Positions 33,724-44,198 are shown, counted from the first letter of the stretch. The stretch is DNA of 64,000 bases from a bacterium 1XD21-13 (GCA_009917555.1 QZDX01000017.1:1-64000); one strand, 5' to 3'. Notes: generated by a model not told the origin, from the sequence alone. Program-made: numbers and translations.

Positions 33724-34809
33724 ATGACACAAAAATACTTTTACCCTGCCATTGACCGCTTCAAGCTTCTGGCTTCCTTTCTGGTCATTGTCATTCACAC
33801 CTCGCCCCTGACCTCCATAAGCCCGGAGGCCGACTATATCCTGGCAAGAGTCCTGGCCCGCACAGCCGTACCCTTCTTTTTCATGGTGACAGGTTATTTT
33901 GTTCTGCCAAAGGCCCTGGAGGACGGAGCATATGGCTGGTCCTATTTGAAGCGCATTGGCCTGATTTATCTGATTTCCATGGTGCTCTATCTTCCTGTGG
34001 GAATTTATGCCGGACATTTCAAGGGTACAGGCGTGATCTCTCTTTTGAAAATGGTTTTTCTGGATGGAACCTTTTACCACCTGTGGTATCTTCCGGCTCT
34101 GATCCTGGGCTTTGCCGTGATGCTCCTGCTGCTGCGCTTTCTTCCGTTACCGACTGTGGGAGCAGTCTGCGGGCTGCTCTACACGGTGGGCTTATTCGGG
34201 GACAGCTATTATGGAATGATTGGGGAAAGCTCCTTTGTGTATACCATTTATGAGGGATTGTTCCATGTATTTGAATACACCCGGAACGGACTTTTCTACG
34301 CCCCCATCTTTCTTCTCCTGGGCTATGTCCTGTCAGAGCGCCGGCCATCCCTTGCCCTGTCCCTTGGGGCCCTGGGAGGCTCCTTCGGGCTTCTTCTGGG
34401 GGAGGGGATTCTCTTAAAGCTTCTGGAAACCCAGCGCCACGACAGCATGTACCTATTTCTGCTTCCGGTAATGTATTTTCTGTTTTCCGCTCTGCTGGAG
34501 GATGGGTGGGAGGAACGACAGAAAACCTTTCCCAAGGATCTGCCCTTATGCATTTACCTGCTTCATCCCCTCTTCATCATTCTGGTGAGGGGCGGGGCAA
34601 AGGTAACAGGACTGGCTGTCTTTGTAGATAACAGCCCGGTTCATTTTCTCGCAGTAGCCGTTTCAACCTTTGGAGGGGCATTGATTTTGACAAAGCTCCT
34701 TGCACTGCTTCCTAACAGGAGCAGGAAAAAGAAATCATCTAAAGAGGGGGAATACTATTATGATCACAAAAATCAACCAGGACGCCATGATCGTCCGTCT
34801 GCTTCCTGA
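33724..34809 (+). CDS. vanTm: VanT membrane domain encoded as a separate protein (acyltransferase-3 fold)
   Basis: 361 residues with about ten hydrophobic segments: AIDRFKLLASFLVIVIHTSP, VPFFFMVTGYFV, YHLWYLPALILGF. This is the acyltransferase_3-like half of VanT, thought to act in D- or L-Ser uptake or membrane placement. In Enterococcus and C. difficile it is fused to the racemase; here its frame ends with a basic tail 50 bases inside the racemase gene in another frame. The division looks genuine because the racemase has its own ribosome site. Confidence 0.85.
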   Translation: MTQKYFYPAIDRFKLLASFLVIVIHTSPLTSISPEADYILARVLARTAVPFFFMVTGYFVLPKALEDGAYGWSYLKRIGLIYLISMVLYLPVGIYAGHFKGTGVISLLKMVFLDGTFYHLWYLPALILGFAVMLLLLRFLPLPTVGAVCGLLYTVGLFGDSYYGMIGESSFVYTIYEGLFHVFEYTRNGLFYAPIFLLLGYVLSERRPSLALSLGALGGSFGLLLGEGILLKLLETQRHDSMYLFLLPVMYFLFSALLEDGWEERQKTFPKDLPLCIYLLHPLFIILVRGGAKVTGLAVFVDNSPVHFLAVAVSTFGGALILTKLLALLPNRSRKKKSSKEGEYYYDHKNQPGRHDRPSAS

Positions 34810-35908
34810 GCGAAGAGCCTGGAAGGAAATTCACTATGAAAATCTAAAATACAACGTAGACATCTTAAAGAGCCTGCTCCCAAGAGGCTGTGAATTTATG
34901 GCCGTAGTAAAGGCAAACGCCTACGGCCACGGAGCCGTGTCAATCGCCTCTTATCTAAACCACCTGGGCATCCAAGCCTTCGCAGTGGCCACCGTCCAGG
35001 AGGGCGTTGACCTGCGCCTTCACGGAATCCAGGGGGATATTCTGGTATTGGGCTACACCTCCCCTCACCAGGTCCACCTGCTCACCACCTACGATCTGAT
35101 TCAGACAGCCGCCGACTGCGCTCACGCCCACGCACTCAATGAGGCTGCCTACTACCCCGTAAAAATCCACATCAAGCTGGACACCGGCATGCACCGCTTA
35201 GGAGAGCGCTCCGATCACATCCAGGAGCTTGCCTCCCTCTTTTCCTGCCAAAACCTGCAAATCTTGGGCATGTACTCCCACCTCTGCGTAGCAGACAGTC
35301 AGAAAATGGAGGACATCCTGTTCACCAAGCTCCAGATTTCCGCCTTCTTCCAGACCGTAGAGCAGTTAAAGGAACAGGGTCTAAATCCCGGCAAGCTCCA
35401 TCTCCAAAGCAGCTACGGCGTCCTAAACTACCCGGATCTGCCCCTCAACTACGCCCGTTTCGGCATCGCCATGTACGGCTGCTACAGCAGCCCAGATGCC
35501 AGGCTCATGGAACTGCCCCTGCGTCCGGTCCTCTCCCTCCACGCCCGAATCGCCGTCATCAAAGAACTTCGTCCCGGCGAAACCGTCAGCTACGGACGAA
35601 ACTTCCGTGCCGAGACCCCCATGCGCATCGCCACCGTCACCATAGGCTACGCCGACGGCCTGCCGCGAAGCCTCTCCAACCAGCAGATCCCCGTCCTCAT
35701 CCGAGGACAAAAAGCCCACATCATCGGCAATATCTGCATGGACCAGATGGTCGTAGACGTCACCCAGATCCCCGACGCCCGCCCCGGCGATATCGTCACC
35801 ATCCTGGGAACCGACGGCCCCCACACCCTCCACACCGAGGACTTAGCCGAAGCTGCCGGAACCATCACCAACGAACTACTCTGCCGCTTAAACCTTAGAG
35901 AAGAATAA
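34760..35908 (+). CDS. vanTr: VanT serine/alanine racemase domain as a separate protein
   Basis: 382 residues from MITKINQDAMIVRLLPERRAW, start after AGAGGGGG. Fold III PLP enzyme: Lys in AVVKANAYGHG, GETVSYGRNF with the second catalytic Tyr, and ARFGIAMYGCY. It makes D-Ser (and D-Ala) for VanG. Plain alanine racemase cannot be excluded by sequence, but place in the cluster makes serine likely. C-ending codons are much more frequent than in neighbouring genes, as in vanR. Followed by a strong hairpin. Confidence 0.88.
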   Translation: MITKINQDAMIVRLLPERRAWKEIHYENLKYNVDILKSLLPRGCEFMAVVKANAYGHGAVSIASYLNHLGIQAFAVATVQEGVDLRLHGIQGDILVLGYTSPHQVHLLTTYDLIQTAADCAHAHALNEAAYYPVKIHIKLDTGMHRLGERSDHIQELASLFSCQNLQILGMYSHLCVADSQKMEDILFTKLQISAFFQTVEQLKEQGLNPGKLHLQSSYGVLNYPDLPLNYARFGIAMYGCYSSPDARLMELPLRPVLSLHARIAVIKELRPGETVSYGRNFRAETPMRIATVTIGYADGLPRSLSNQQIPVLIRGQKAHIIGNICMDQMVVDVTQIPDARPGDIVTILGTDGPHTLHTEDLAEAAGTITNELLCRLNLREE

Positions 35909-35926
35909 CCCACTGCCCAAAAACCA

Positions 35927-35960
35927 GAGGAACTGCCGAAAAGCCTTCCGGCAGTTCCTC
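35927..35960 (+). terminator. Hairpin after the van operon
   Basis: GAGGAACTGCCG (35927-35938) pairs perfectly with CGGCAGTTCCTC (35949-35960). There is no T-run on either side, so termination is likely but not certain. Confidence 0.5.
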
Positions 35961-35980
35961 GTCCGCCCCCAACAGTCTTC

Positions 35981-36090
35981 CTTACTTTCTCTTATTTTTT
36001 CTTATATTTCCTTACTTTTTCTTAGATCCCCATATTCCTTCTTACCTATTCTTGTTTATCCTTATTTATCCTTACTTCTTCTTATACTTC
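35981..36090 (-). repeat. Degenerate 10-bp tandem array at the end of pyrI
   Basis: Eleven consecutive 10-base units; ten begin with CTTA or CTTG on the plus strand (35981, 35991 and so on to 36081), only the unit at 36031 deviates. Read on the minus strand it is purine-rich with TAAG every ten bases. The last two units encode the Lys-rich end and stop codon of PyrI; the rest is its 3' untranslated region. Confidence 0.8.
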
Positions 36091-36509
36091 TCCTCACAAT
36101 ACTTACACCGATAAATCTCCTTCTCCTCATTCGTCAAAAGAAACACATGGTCCAGTTCCTGCTCAATCGAAGTAATACACCTGGGATTCCTGCACCGCAC
36201 AATATTCCGAATCTCCTTCGGCAGCGTCAGCGCCATCTTCTCCACAATCTCCTCATCCTTCACAATATTCACCGTAATATTATGATCAATAAACCCCAAA
36301 ACCTCCAAATCTATGTAATCAATCGGACACTCAATCTTCATTATGTCCTTCTTCCCCATCTTCGCGCTCCGGGCATTCTTAATAATCGCCACCGTACAAT
36401 CCAGCTTATCCAGATTCAAATACTTATAGATCTCCATACTCTTCCCGGCCTGAATATGATCCAGCACAAACCCTTCCGCGATCCGTCCAACATTCAAAAT
36501 GCTTGCCAT
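36072..36509 (-). CDS. pyrI: Aspartate carbamoyltransferase regulatory subunit
   Basis: 145 residues. N-terminal allosteric domain (GFVLDHIQAGKSMEIYKYL) binds nucleotides; the C-terminal Zn domain has C-x4-C (RCRNPRCIT) and C-x2-C (YRCKYCEEKY). It makes the pyrimidine pathway's first committed step sensitive to CTP and ATP. Its ATG overlaps the pyrB stop by one base. The C-terminal YKKK lies in a decamer repeat array. Confidence 0.96.
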   Translation of the reverse strand: MASILNVGRIAEGFVLDHIQAGKSMEIYKYLNLDKLDCTVAIIKNARSAKMGKKDIMKIECPIDYIDLEVLGFIDHNITVNIVKDEEIVEKMALTLPKEIRNIVRCRNPRCITSIEQELDHVFLLTNEEKEIYRCKYCEEKYKKK

Positions 36510-37426
36510 TATACATTCACCTCCAGCAAAGTGAGAATCAACGCCATCCGCACATAGACACCATATTGCACCTGTTTAAAATAAGCTGCCCTGGGATCGC
36601 TGTCCACCTCCACAGAGATCTCATTTACCCTGGGCAGAGGATGTAACACCAGCATATCCGGCCCGGCCAGAGCCATCTTTGCCTTATCCAGTATATAGAA
36701 ATCCTTCAACCGTACATAATCCTCTTCATTAAAGAACCGCTCCCTCTGAACCCTGGTCATATAAAGCAGATCCAATCCGCCAATCACATCCTCCAGACGC
36801 TCCACCTCCTGATAGGGCACGCCCTTCTCATCCAGCACATCCTCCCGGATATACCCCGGAATCCGAAGCTCCTCCGGTGAAATAAACACAAAGGAGATAT
36901 CCTCGTACCGCACCAGTGCATTGATGAGAGAATGCACGGTCCGGCCGAATTTCAGATCACCGCACAGTCCAATGGTCAAGTGGTCCAAACGGCCCTTGAG
37001 GGATCGAATCGTCATCAAATCAGTAAGTGTCTGGGTGGGGTGCTGATGTCCGCCGTCACCGGCATTGATCACAGGAATAGAAGAAACCGCTGTCGCCACC
37101 ATGGGAGCTCCTTCCTTGGGATGCCGCATGGCACAAATATCAGCGTAACAGGAAATCATACGAATTGTGTCGGAAACACTTTCTCCTTTTGCAGCAGAGC
37201 TGGACGCCGCACTGGAGAAGCCAAGTACCTGGCCGCCCAAATGAATCATGGCCGATTCAAAGCTCAGCCTCGTTCTGGTACTCGGTTCATAGAATAATGT
37301 CGCTAGAACCTTTCCATCACAAGCATGTGCATATTTTACCGGATTTTTCTCAATGTCACTTGCCAGGTCAAGAAGCTTTCCCAGCTCCTCCACGGAAAAA
37401 TCCAAGGGGCTCATCAAATGTCTCAT
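36509..37426 (-). CDS. pyrB: Aspartate carbamoyltransferase catalytic subunit
   Basis: 305 residues. Carbamoyl phosphate loop [16 protein letters not shown], the AAKGES loop Ser and Lys, [15 protein letters not shown], and [10 protein letters not shown]. Forms carbamoyl aspartate. Very good GGAGGTAAT ribosome site; promoter at 37479-37507. No PyrR attenuator or other pyr gene is visible nearby, so this pyrBI unit stands alone, as in some Clostridia. Confidence 0.97.
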   Translation of the reverse strand: MRHLMSPLDFSVEELGKLLDLASDIEKNPVKYAHACDGKVLATLFYEPSTRTRLSFESAMIHLGGQVLGFSSAASSSAAKGESVSDTIRMISCYADICAMRHPKEGAPMVATAVSSIPVINAGDGGHQHPTQTLTDLMTIRSLKGRLDHLTIGLCGDLKFGRTVHSLINALVRYEDISFVFISPEELRIPGYIREDVLDEKGVPYQEVERLEDVIGGLDLLYMTRVQRERFFNEEDYVRLKDFYILDKAKMALAGPDMLVLHPLPRVNEISVEVDSDPRAAYFKQVQYGVYVRMALILTLLEVNV

Positions 37427-37478
37427 ATTACCTCCTCTGTTTTAATGAAATCTATATGTTGTTAAAGATTCTTGTACT

Positions 37479-37507
37479 ATGTTACATCAAACCGAATTGG
37501 ATTTCAA
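37479..37507 (-). promoter_or_regulatory. Promoter of pyrBI
   Basis: Minus strand TTGAAA (37507-37502), 17-bp spacer, TAACAT (37484-37479). Confidence 0.6.
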
Positions 37508-37670
37508 TAAAATTATTTTGCAAAAAACAACTTTTTCAGCTATAGTTATAGTAGTATATTTCTATATACAGAAAGAATTACGTCACATGCTTTTGTGACC
37601 AGATATTCTTCTAAAATAAATGTGTACTGTTTAGGTACTGCGGAACCGAAATCAGAAAGGAGAATCATAT

Positions 37671-38051
37671 ATGGAATTTAAAGAGAAAAAAAGATGGGTT
37701 TTCTTCGGACTACCCCTGACCTTTACCACCTATACAGTCAAGCCGGAAGTCTTAACCATTAACGAGGGCTTTCTGAATCACAGGGAGAACGACTGCTACA
37801 TGTACAAAATCCAGGATGTCACCCTCAATTCCAGCCTGTTTGAACGCATCTTCGGCCTGGGAACCGTAGTCTGCAACACCGGCGATATCACTCACCCAAG
37901 GCTGGAGCTTCAGCATATTAAAAACGCCCGGACAATCAAGGACTTTATTCTGGAGCAGTCAGAGGAACAGCGCTTAAAGCGCCGGACACTGAACACCCAG
38001 AATATTGGAGCCATGCCGGAATTTGAAGACGGAGACGATGATCAAGCGTAA
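37671..38051 (+). CDS. PH-domain (bPH2/YdbS-like) protein
   Basis: 126 residues. [58 protein letters not shown] describes a bacterial PH fold of the type that follows membrane segments in YdbS and YdbT, but here it is soluble. The C-terminus is acidic (FEDGDDDQA). AAAGGAGA precedes the ATG. An inverted repeat GTCAC / GTGAC lies upstream (37582-37599). Function unknown; adjoins pyrBI divergently. Confidence 0.7.
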   Translation: MEFKEKKRWVFFGLPLTFTTYTVKPEVLTINEGFLNHRENDCYMYKIQDVTLNSSLFERIFGLGTVVCNTGDITHPRLELQHIKNARTIKDFILEQSEEQRLKRRTLNTQNIGAMPEFEDGDDDQA

Positions 38052-38056
38052 GCTTC

Positions 38057-38112
38057 AAAAATCCCCTTCCATTATAAAAGATACAAAATCTTTCTACGGA
38101 AGGGGATTTTTT
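38057..38112. terminator. Bidirectional terminator between the PH gene and the PTS operon
   Basis: AAAAATCCCCTTCC (38057-38070) pairs with GGAAGGGGATTTTT (38098-38111). T-runs occur on both strands, so it can end both the PH gene and the convergent bgl operon. Confidence 0.85.
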
Positions 38113-38146
38113 CTATTGTCATATTCTACCATGACTCTGCATTTGT

Positions 38147-39634
<1,488 letters not shown>

Positions 39635-39970
39635 CTACTTTGCTTCCTTCTTTTTGTAATGAAGATGAAGCACATTTTCTGACATAAACAGTTCCGAATT
39701 GATGGTCATCAATGTGTCTTGGGCATGAATAAATAACAGCGTCATCTTTTGATTATCATCCAAATCGGTACTCTGAATTACATCCGTCTGAATCTTATGC
39801 GCCGTTGTGATTTCTTTTCTCGCATCATTTAAAAGTCCTTGAACTGTTTCAATATCTTCTCCCTTTTCTGCTGCCGCAAAGGCATCACTGATAAGAGTTC
39901 TTGCATCACCAGCATGCAGGATAATTTCCATTGCCAGCTGGTTTAAATCTTCCGCACTATATTTACTCAT
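39635..39970 (-). CDS. PTS lactose/cellobiose IIA component
   Basis: 111 residues, helical trimer-forming family. Phospho-accepting His is in LLFIHAQDTLMTINSELF near residue 84, matching the VHAQDHLM consensus. It passes phosphate from HPr to IIB. Separated from IIC by 18 bases and from bglA by 15. Confidence 0.92.
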   Translation of the reverse strand: MSKYSAEDLNQLAMEIILHAGDARTLISDAFAAAEKGEDIETVQGLLNDARKEITTAHKIQTDVIQSTDLDDNQKMTLLFIHAQDTLMTINSELFMSENVLHLHYKKKEAK

Positions 39971-39988
39971 AATAGCCTCTCTTTTTGA

Positions 39989-41221
39989 TTAAGATTTTTT
40001 CTCTTCTTCTATACAGCACTGCTTGTCATAGATTTTAAAGAACGGATAATAAATGATGGCTGTTGCCGCAAAGCAGACAAGATGAAGAATGAGACCGTTG
40101 ATGGATTTCAATGCCATTGGCGCATAGAAAAGAGATGGCATTGTCATGCGGAAAGGTTCAATCGGCACTGTACAGAATCCGGACGCAAAAGCAAACCAGA
40201 CAAGTACGCAGTTAGCTAATCCTCCGAACCAGAATGGAATCATCAAAGTCGGGTTGAAAGCAACCGGAGCACCATATACAATCGGTTCATTGATATTGAA
40301 AACAGAAGGAACCAAAGCTGCCCGTCCAACTGTTTTCAGGCGTTTTGATTTCGCCAAGAAGGACATGAAAATGCACAAAGCCAAGGTTGCTCCCTGTCCG
40401 CCGATAAAACACATTTGAAATACTTCATAAGTATGAATATTGGTAGGCGTAAGCCCCTGAGCTACAAGCGCTAAGTTGGCATTATGGCCTTCCATCCAAA
40501 TCAAAGAAAGCAGCGGATAGATAATCCATGCGGAAATACCAAATGAATACATGAATAGAATCAAAACAACAACCAGCAAAAATCCTCCGAAGGACTGCGA
40601 GAATGTTGAAATCGGCATCAGAATCGCACGAATGCTTTCAATCAAGTCAAACTGCATGGTAAAAGTAACTATAATACCAAATAAAAGACAAAGTGTCCAA
40701 GGGATAATGGAGTCAAACCAGGTGATGATAAAAGAAGGCAACGCAGAATCTTCCTTAAAGAGAGAATGCTTGGCAAAAATATTAAAGACAGCTGCTACGA
40801 TATATCCAGCAACCAAGGCATTCAACATACCACCTGCACCCAAATTCGCTGTTGTCAACACAAGATTTCCTGCCTCATCAAAATACGGATAGACAAGCAA
40901 CAGAAACAGACCCAATCCTGCAAGACCTGCCTGGCGAGACACTTTTTTAAATCTTTTTTTCTCTATGATGGTACATGGCAGCTGATAAGCAAGGAATAAA
41001 CCAAACAAACCGAACGAAAAATTGCTCAACATGGAAAGATCCGGCAAAAAGGTCAAGCCAAATCCTTTAAATACACTGATCAGAGTTGCAATCGAGCCTA
41101 CCAAGGTTGCTGGTACAGCAGCCAAAATCGCTTCCTGTGTCGCACTGATCCAGACATTTTGTCCAATTTTCTGAATGAGCGGGGCAATACGTTCTTCAAC
41201 AAAACTCATAAATTTTTTCAT
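39989..41221 (-). CDS. PTS cellobiose-type IIC permease
   Basis: 410 residues and about ten membrane segments. Family features: FVEERIAPLIQKIGQNVW, IPFWFGGLANCVLVWF-type segments, and NINEPIVYGAPVAFNPTLMIP, the sugar-binding motif. Carries and phosphorylates a beta-glucoside such as cellobiose. The ribosome site next to the ATG is poor; an AAGGAG lies about 40 bases upstream, beyond a small hairpin (41232-41254). Confidence 0.92.
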   Translation of the reverse strand: MKKFMSFVEERIAPLIQKIGQNVWISATQEAILAAVPATLVGSIATLISVFKGFGLTFLPDLSMLSNFSFGLFGLFLAYQLPCTIIEKKRFKKVSRQAGLAGLGLFLLLVYPYFDEAGNLVLTTANLGAGGMLNALVAGYIVAAVFNIFAKHSLFKEDSALPSFIITWFDSIIPWTLCLLFGIIVTFTMQFDLIESIRAILMPISTFSQSFGGFLLVVVLILFMYSFGISAWIIYPLLSLIWMEGHNANLALVAQGLTPTNIHTYEVFQMCFIGGQGATLALCIFMSFLAKSKRLKTVGRAALVPSVFNINEPIVYGAPVAFNPTLMIPFWFGGLANCVLVWFAFASGFCTVPIEPFRMTMPSLFYAPMALKSINGLILHLVCFAATAIIYYPFFKIYDKQCCIEEEKKS

Positions 41222-41273
41222 ATGTCTTTTTTGTGACTGTAGAGGTTAGTCACATCTTCTCCTTTCTATTTTA

Positions 41274-41579
41274 TTATTTTAAAATATTTATAATTTGGTC
41301 AATGAGGCCATCCCCGTTTAAGGAACCATATACTGTTCCGTCTATTAATTCAGCAGGAACATGGTATTCGCTTGCCATCTCTTTGATCGCATTAAGCCGA
41401 TGCTTGAAATGAGGACCTACCATAATCAAGTCAATTTCCTCTAGATAATCCTCAACTTCAGATTCACTCCGTGCTTTGATGCTGAAATCAAGCCCGCGCG
41501 CTTTGGCAGCAACGTTCGCATTTTTAGCCATAAATCCACTGGAAGCTCCTGACCCACAGCATAATAATATTTTTTTCAT
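41274..41579 (-). CDS. PTS cellobiose-type IIB component
   Basis: 101 residues. Phospho-Cys in ILLCCGSGASSGFMA at the N-terminus, Rossmann-like IIB fold, and LIMVGPHFKHRLNAIK. First gene of the operon, very strong AAGGAGG site, promoter abutting the palindrome at 41627. Confidence 0.92.
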   Translation of the reverse strand: MKKILLCCGSGASSGFMAKNANVAAKARGLDFSIKARSESEVEDYLEEIDLIMVGPHFKHRLNAIKEMASEYHVPAELIDGTVYGSLNGDGLIDQIINILK

Positions 41580-41603
41580 TTTGTTTCCTCCTTTCCTGAT
41601 CTC

Positions 41604-41698
41604 ATCATAACAAGATAAGATTTCGTAAACAAATATACAGGAGTTCCTAATCCGGAACTCCTGTATATTTGTTTGAACTTAAAGCAATACTCTATAAT
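41604..41698. promoter_or_regulatory. Divergent promoters around a perfect 21-bp-arm palindrome
   Basis: Arms 41627-41647 and 41654-41674 are exact complements (AAACAAATATAC... and its mirror) around a six-base spacer. Each outer edge supplies a TTGTTT -35: minus strand to TATGAT (41609-41604, 17 bp) for the PTS operon, plus strand to TATAAT (41693-41698, 18 bp) for the regulator. The symmetry implies a shared operator, probably bound by the PRD regulator. Confidence 0.75.
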
Positions 41699-41746
41699 GA
41701 CATTATCCTGTAGCATAGATAAACAAATCATTGGAGTAAAGCATAT

Positions 41747-43678
41747 ATGGATAATAAACAAAAGATTCTACATTATTTATCACAACAAAAGCATTGGGTA
41801 AAAGCGAAGGATCTGGCAGTCCATTTTTCTGTTTCGGAAAGACAGATCCGCAAGTATATTGCTTCAATCAATCAGGACGCACCCCTTATCCTATCAAGCA
41901 TAAAAGGATATCAGGTGGATAAAAATGAATATAGTCAATATCTTTCTAACCAGGATGGTCCTCTGACAGAGCAGGAAAACCGACGCCGCTATATTCTCCA
42001 AAAGCTACTCATGCATACAGAAGGCTATGACCTCTTTGACTTTGCCGATGAGCTCTTCGTCAGTGAAGCGACAATCAAAAAGGATATTCATGCCATTCGT
42101 CCTTTGATCCACCGCTATAGACTAAACCTTATACGCAGCAAATCGATTCTTCGTTTAATTGGCAATGAAGAAGCGATGCGAAAACTAATGTATTCCTTTA
42201 TTTCAGATTATTCTTTTCATGACCTTTTCCTTCAGGATTGCTTTTATTTGTTTCAAAGTGCTGATGATTTTCATTCCATTCAAGGAGAAATGAAAAAAAT
42301 TCTTGAAGGCTATGCCCTTACATGCAATGATTTCGCATTAAACAACCTCACCATCCATCTCATGATCATTTTAGACCGCGTTGAAAATGGCTGTATGCTG
42401 GAAGATAGCTTGGAAAACAGCGAATTGAATGATTCAGTTAGTTACCAGGCTGCCCTTTCTTTCAAAAATTATGTACAAAAGGAATTCGATATTTGTTTAA
42501 ACCGTTCTGAACTGATCAACCTTTCTTTCATTATTGACAACAATACAAACCGTTCCGGCAACATCAACTATGACTATCTTAATATGTACAACATTCACAA
42601 TTATGTTGAACAAAAGTATATCGACATCACAAAAGATATCATTCAAAAGGTAGAGGAGAATTATTTTTTATTTCCGTTTAAAGAGAATTTCATATCCAAG
42701 TTTACTCTTCATATTCAAAATCTATTTTTCCGTTCACAGCATCACTTTAGCGCAAAGAATCCATTGACGGATATCATTAAAACGACCTATCCCCTCATTT
42801 ACGACATGGCCGTCTTTATTGCCCAAGAGCTGGAACAGAAATACGATGTCTGTTTAAATGAAGATGAAATTGCATTCATTTCATTCCATATTGGATCTTA
42901 TTTTGAAGACAATTCTTTTTCTAAAATGACAATGGTCAACTGCGCATTTATCTATACAGATTATTACGATTTTTATAAGTCTGTCTTAAATAAGATCATT
43001 CAAAAATTTGAAGACAAAATCGCCATCACCAATGTCATGCCTGTCAGTGCCTGCCACGATCGGCTTAATCAGGATATAGATTTATTGATTCTGCCTATTG
43101 GCGGTTATGTATCATGCAAAATCAAATCTGTTTCCATCAAGCCTTTTCTCGATGAGCAGGATTTGAACCAGCTTGAAAAAGCAGTAGATGAGATCTCGTT
43201 TTTAAAACAGAGGGAGGAATTAAAAGGATATATCCTGAACTTCTTTAGCGAACCGCTATTTTATAAGAAAACTATTCCGCAGAAAAAATCAGATCTTCTA
43301 AAAGAGATGACTGATGATTTATACCAGTTGGGGTATACCAAACAGGGGTTTTATGATGATGTGAACAACCGTGAAGCTTTATCATCTACCTCATTTCATG
43401 ATGTGGCAGTTCCCCACGCATTGACATCAAAATATATACATAAAAGCTTTATTTCCATTGAACTTTTTAAAGACGGAATTGTTTGGGCAGAGAATAAAAT
43501 CGTTCATGTAGTCATGATGATAGGCATTAACGATCATTCCCGACGAATCTTTTCCAAATTCTTTGATCAAATCATTTATATGTTTGACAACCCAGCTAAC
43601 ATCGAAAAACTCCTACATGCGGAGCATTTTGATGATTTCTTTATAATCATAAATGAAATCTTTCAGTCTGAGCAATAA
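41747..43678 (+). CDS. PRD-domain transcriptional activator (LicR/BglG-MtlR type) with EII domains
   Basis: 643 residues. N-terminal HTH_11 (KAKDLAVHFSVSERQIRKYI), a second HTH (FADELFVSEATIKKDIHAI), two PRD domains (conserved His at about 205 and in the HIGSYF region), an EIIB-like segment around residue 400 and a C-terminal EIIA-type domain with HDVAVPHAL. The PTS phosphorylates these His residues, so the protein reads sugar flux. It is divergent from the PTS operon and surely its activator; the palindrome between them is its likely site. Confidence 0.9.
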   Translation: MDNKQKILHYLSQQKHWVKAKDLAVHFSVSERQIRKYIASINQDAPLILSSIKGYQVDKNEYSQYLSNQDGPLTEQENRRRYILQKLLMHTEGYDLFDFADELFVSEATIKKDIHAIRPLIHRYRLNLIRSKSILRLIGNEEAMRKLMYSFISDYSFHDLFLQDCFYLFQSADDFHSIQGEMKKILEGYALTCNDFALNNLTIHLMIILDRVENGCMLEDSLENSELNDSVSYQAALSFKNYVQKEFDICLNRSELINLSFIIDNNTNRSGNINYDYLNMYNIHNYVEQKYIDITKDIIQKVEENYFLFPFKENFISKFTLHIQNLFFRSQHHFSAKNPLTDIIKTTYPLIYDMAVFIAQELEQKYDVCLNEDEIAFISFHIGSYFEDNSFSKMTMVNCAFIYTDYYDFYKSVLNKIIQKFEDKIAITNVMPVSACHDRLNQDIDLLILPIGGYVSCKIKSVSIKPFLDEQDLNQLEKAVDEISFLKQREELKGYILNFFSEPLFYKKTIPQKKSDLLKEMTDDLYQLGYTKQGFYDDVNNREALSSTSFHDVAVPHALTSKYIHKSFISIELFKDGIVWAENKIVHVVMMIGINDHSRRIFSKFFDQIIYMFDNPANIEKLLHAEHFDDFFIIINEIFQSEQ

Positions 43679-43695
43679 ATGATAAGTCCCATTAA

Positions 43696-44055
43696 CCGCT
43701 AAGTAAGGTTTGTAAGCAAGGCGATAAGCCGGGTTATGTCGTGAATGTTCATCTATCTAGCTCTGCCGTCGCCAGCAGAATCAAGCGACCCACCTGAAAC
43801 AGCCGGGCCGGCTTACGTTTCGTTTCGGTCTTGCTCCGGATGGGGTTTACATGTGCCCCGTCTGTTACCAGACGGGCGGTAGTCTCTTACACTGCCCTTC
43901 CACCCTTACCAGTTGCCTGGCGGTACATTTCTGTTGCACTTTCCTTGGAGTTGCCTCCACCGGACGTTATCCGGCATCCTGCCCTATGGAGCCCGGACTT
44001 TCCTCACCTGACGCCTTTTGGCCTTGTCAGCCGCGAACATTTGCCTTACTTACGG
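43696..44055 (-). ncRNA. rnpB: RNase P RNA
   Basis: Catalytic RNA that trims the 5' leader of pre-tRNA. On the minus strand it contains GAGGAAAGTCCGGGCTCC (P4 region and conserved core), a run AAGGGTGGAA, the GACGGGGCACATG segment, and near the 3' end ACATAACCCGGCTTA, which pairs with the first core block. AGTAAGG at the 5' end and CCTTACTT at the 3' end form helix P1, which fixes the boundaries. Length about 360 bases. No convincing terminator follows. Confidence 0.93.
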
Positions 44056-44061
44056 TTATTC

Positions 44062-44090
44062 ATTCTAGCACAATCCTGTTTTTCTGGCAA
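44062..44090 (-). promoter_or_regulatory. Promoter of rnpB
   Basis: Minus strand TTGCCA (44090-44085), 17-bp spacer, TAGAAT (44067-44062), placing the transcript start close to the P1 helix. Confidence 0.7.
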
Positions 44091-44115
44091 TACCTATTGC
44101 TTAAGTTTTTCCATC

Positions 44116-44145
44116 TTGCATCTATCCTTCCTCCTGTATTATACT
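44116..44145 (+). promoter_or_regulatory. Promoter of the homocysteine methyltransferase gene
   Basis: TTGCAT (44116-44121), 18-bp spacer, TATACT (44140-44145). Confidence 0.55.
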
Positions 44146-44198
44146 GAATAGGAAAAGAAAGCTAATAAGCACCAAACCATACAAAGAAAGGAATTCCT

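Noticed and set aside
34700-34809. vanT split as a sequencing frameshift of one fused gene
   Set aside because: The racemase has a good AGGGGG site and natural N-terminus at 34760, so two proteins are more likely; kept as an open check in the finding.
37427-37670. PyrR attenuator before pyrBI
   Set aside because: No terminator/antiterminator pair or PyrR-binding loop found; a simple promoter is present.
43831-44151. Overlapping open frames of about 100 residues on the plus strand
   Set aside because: They lie across the RNase P RNA gene on the other strand; no ribosome site and composition set by the RNA.
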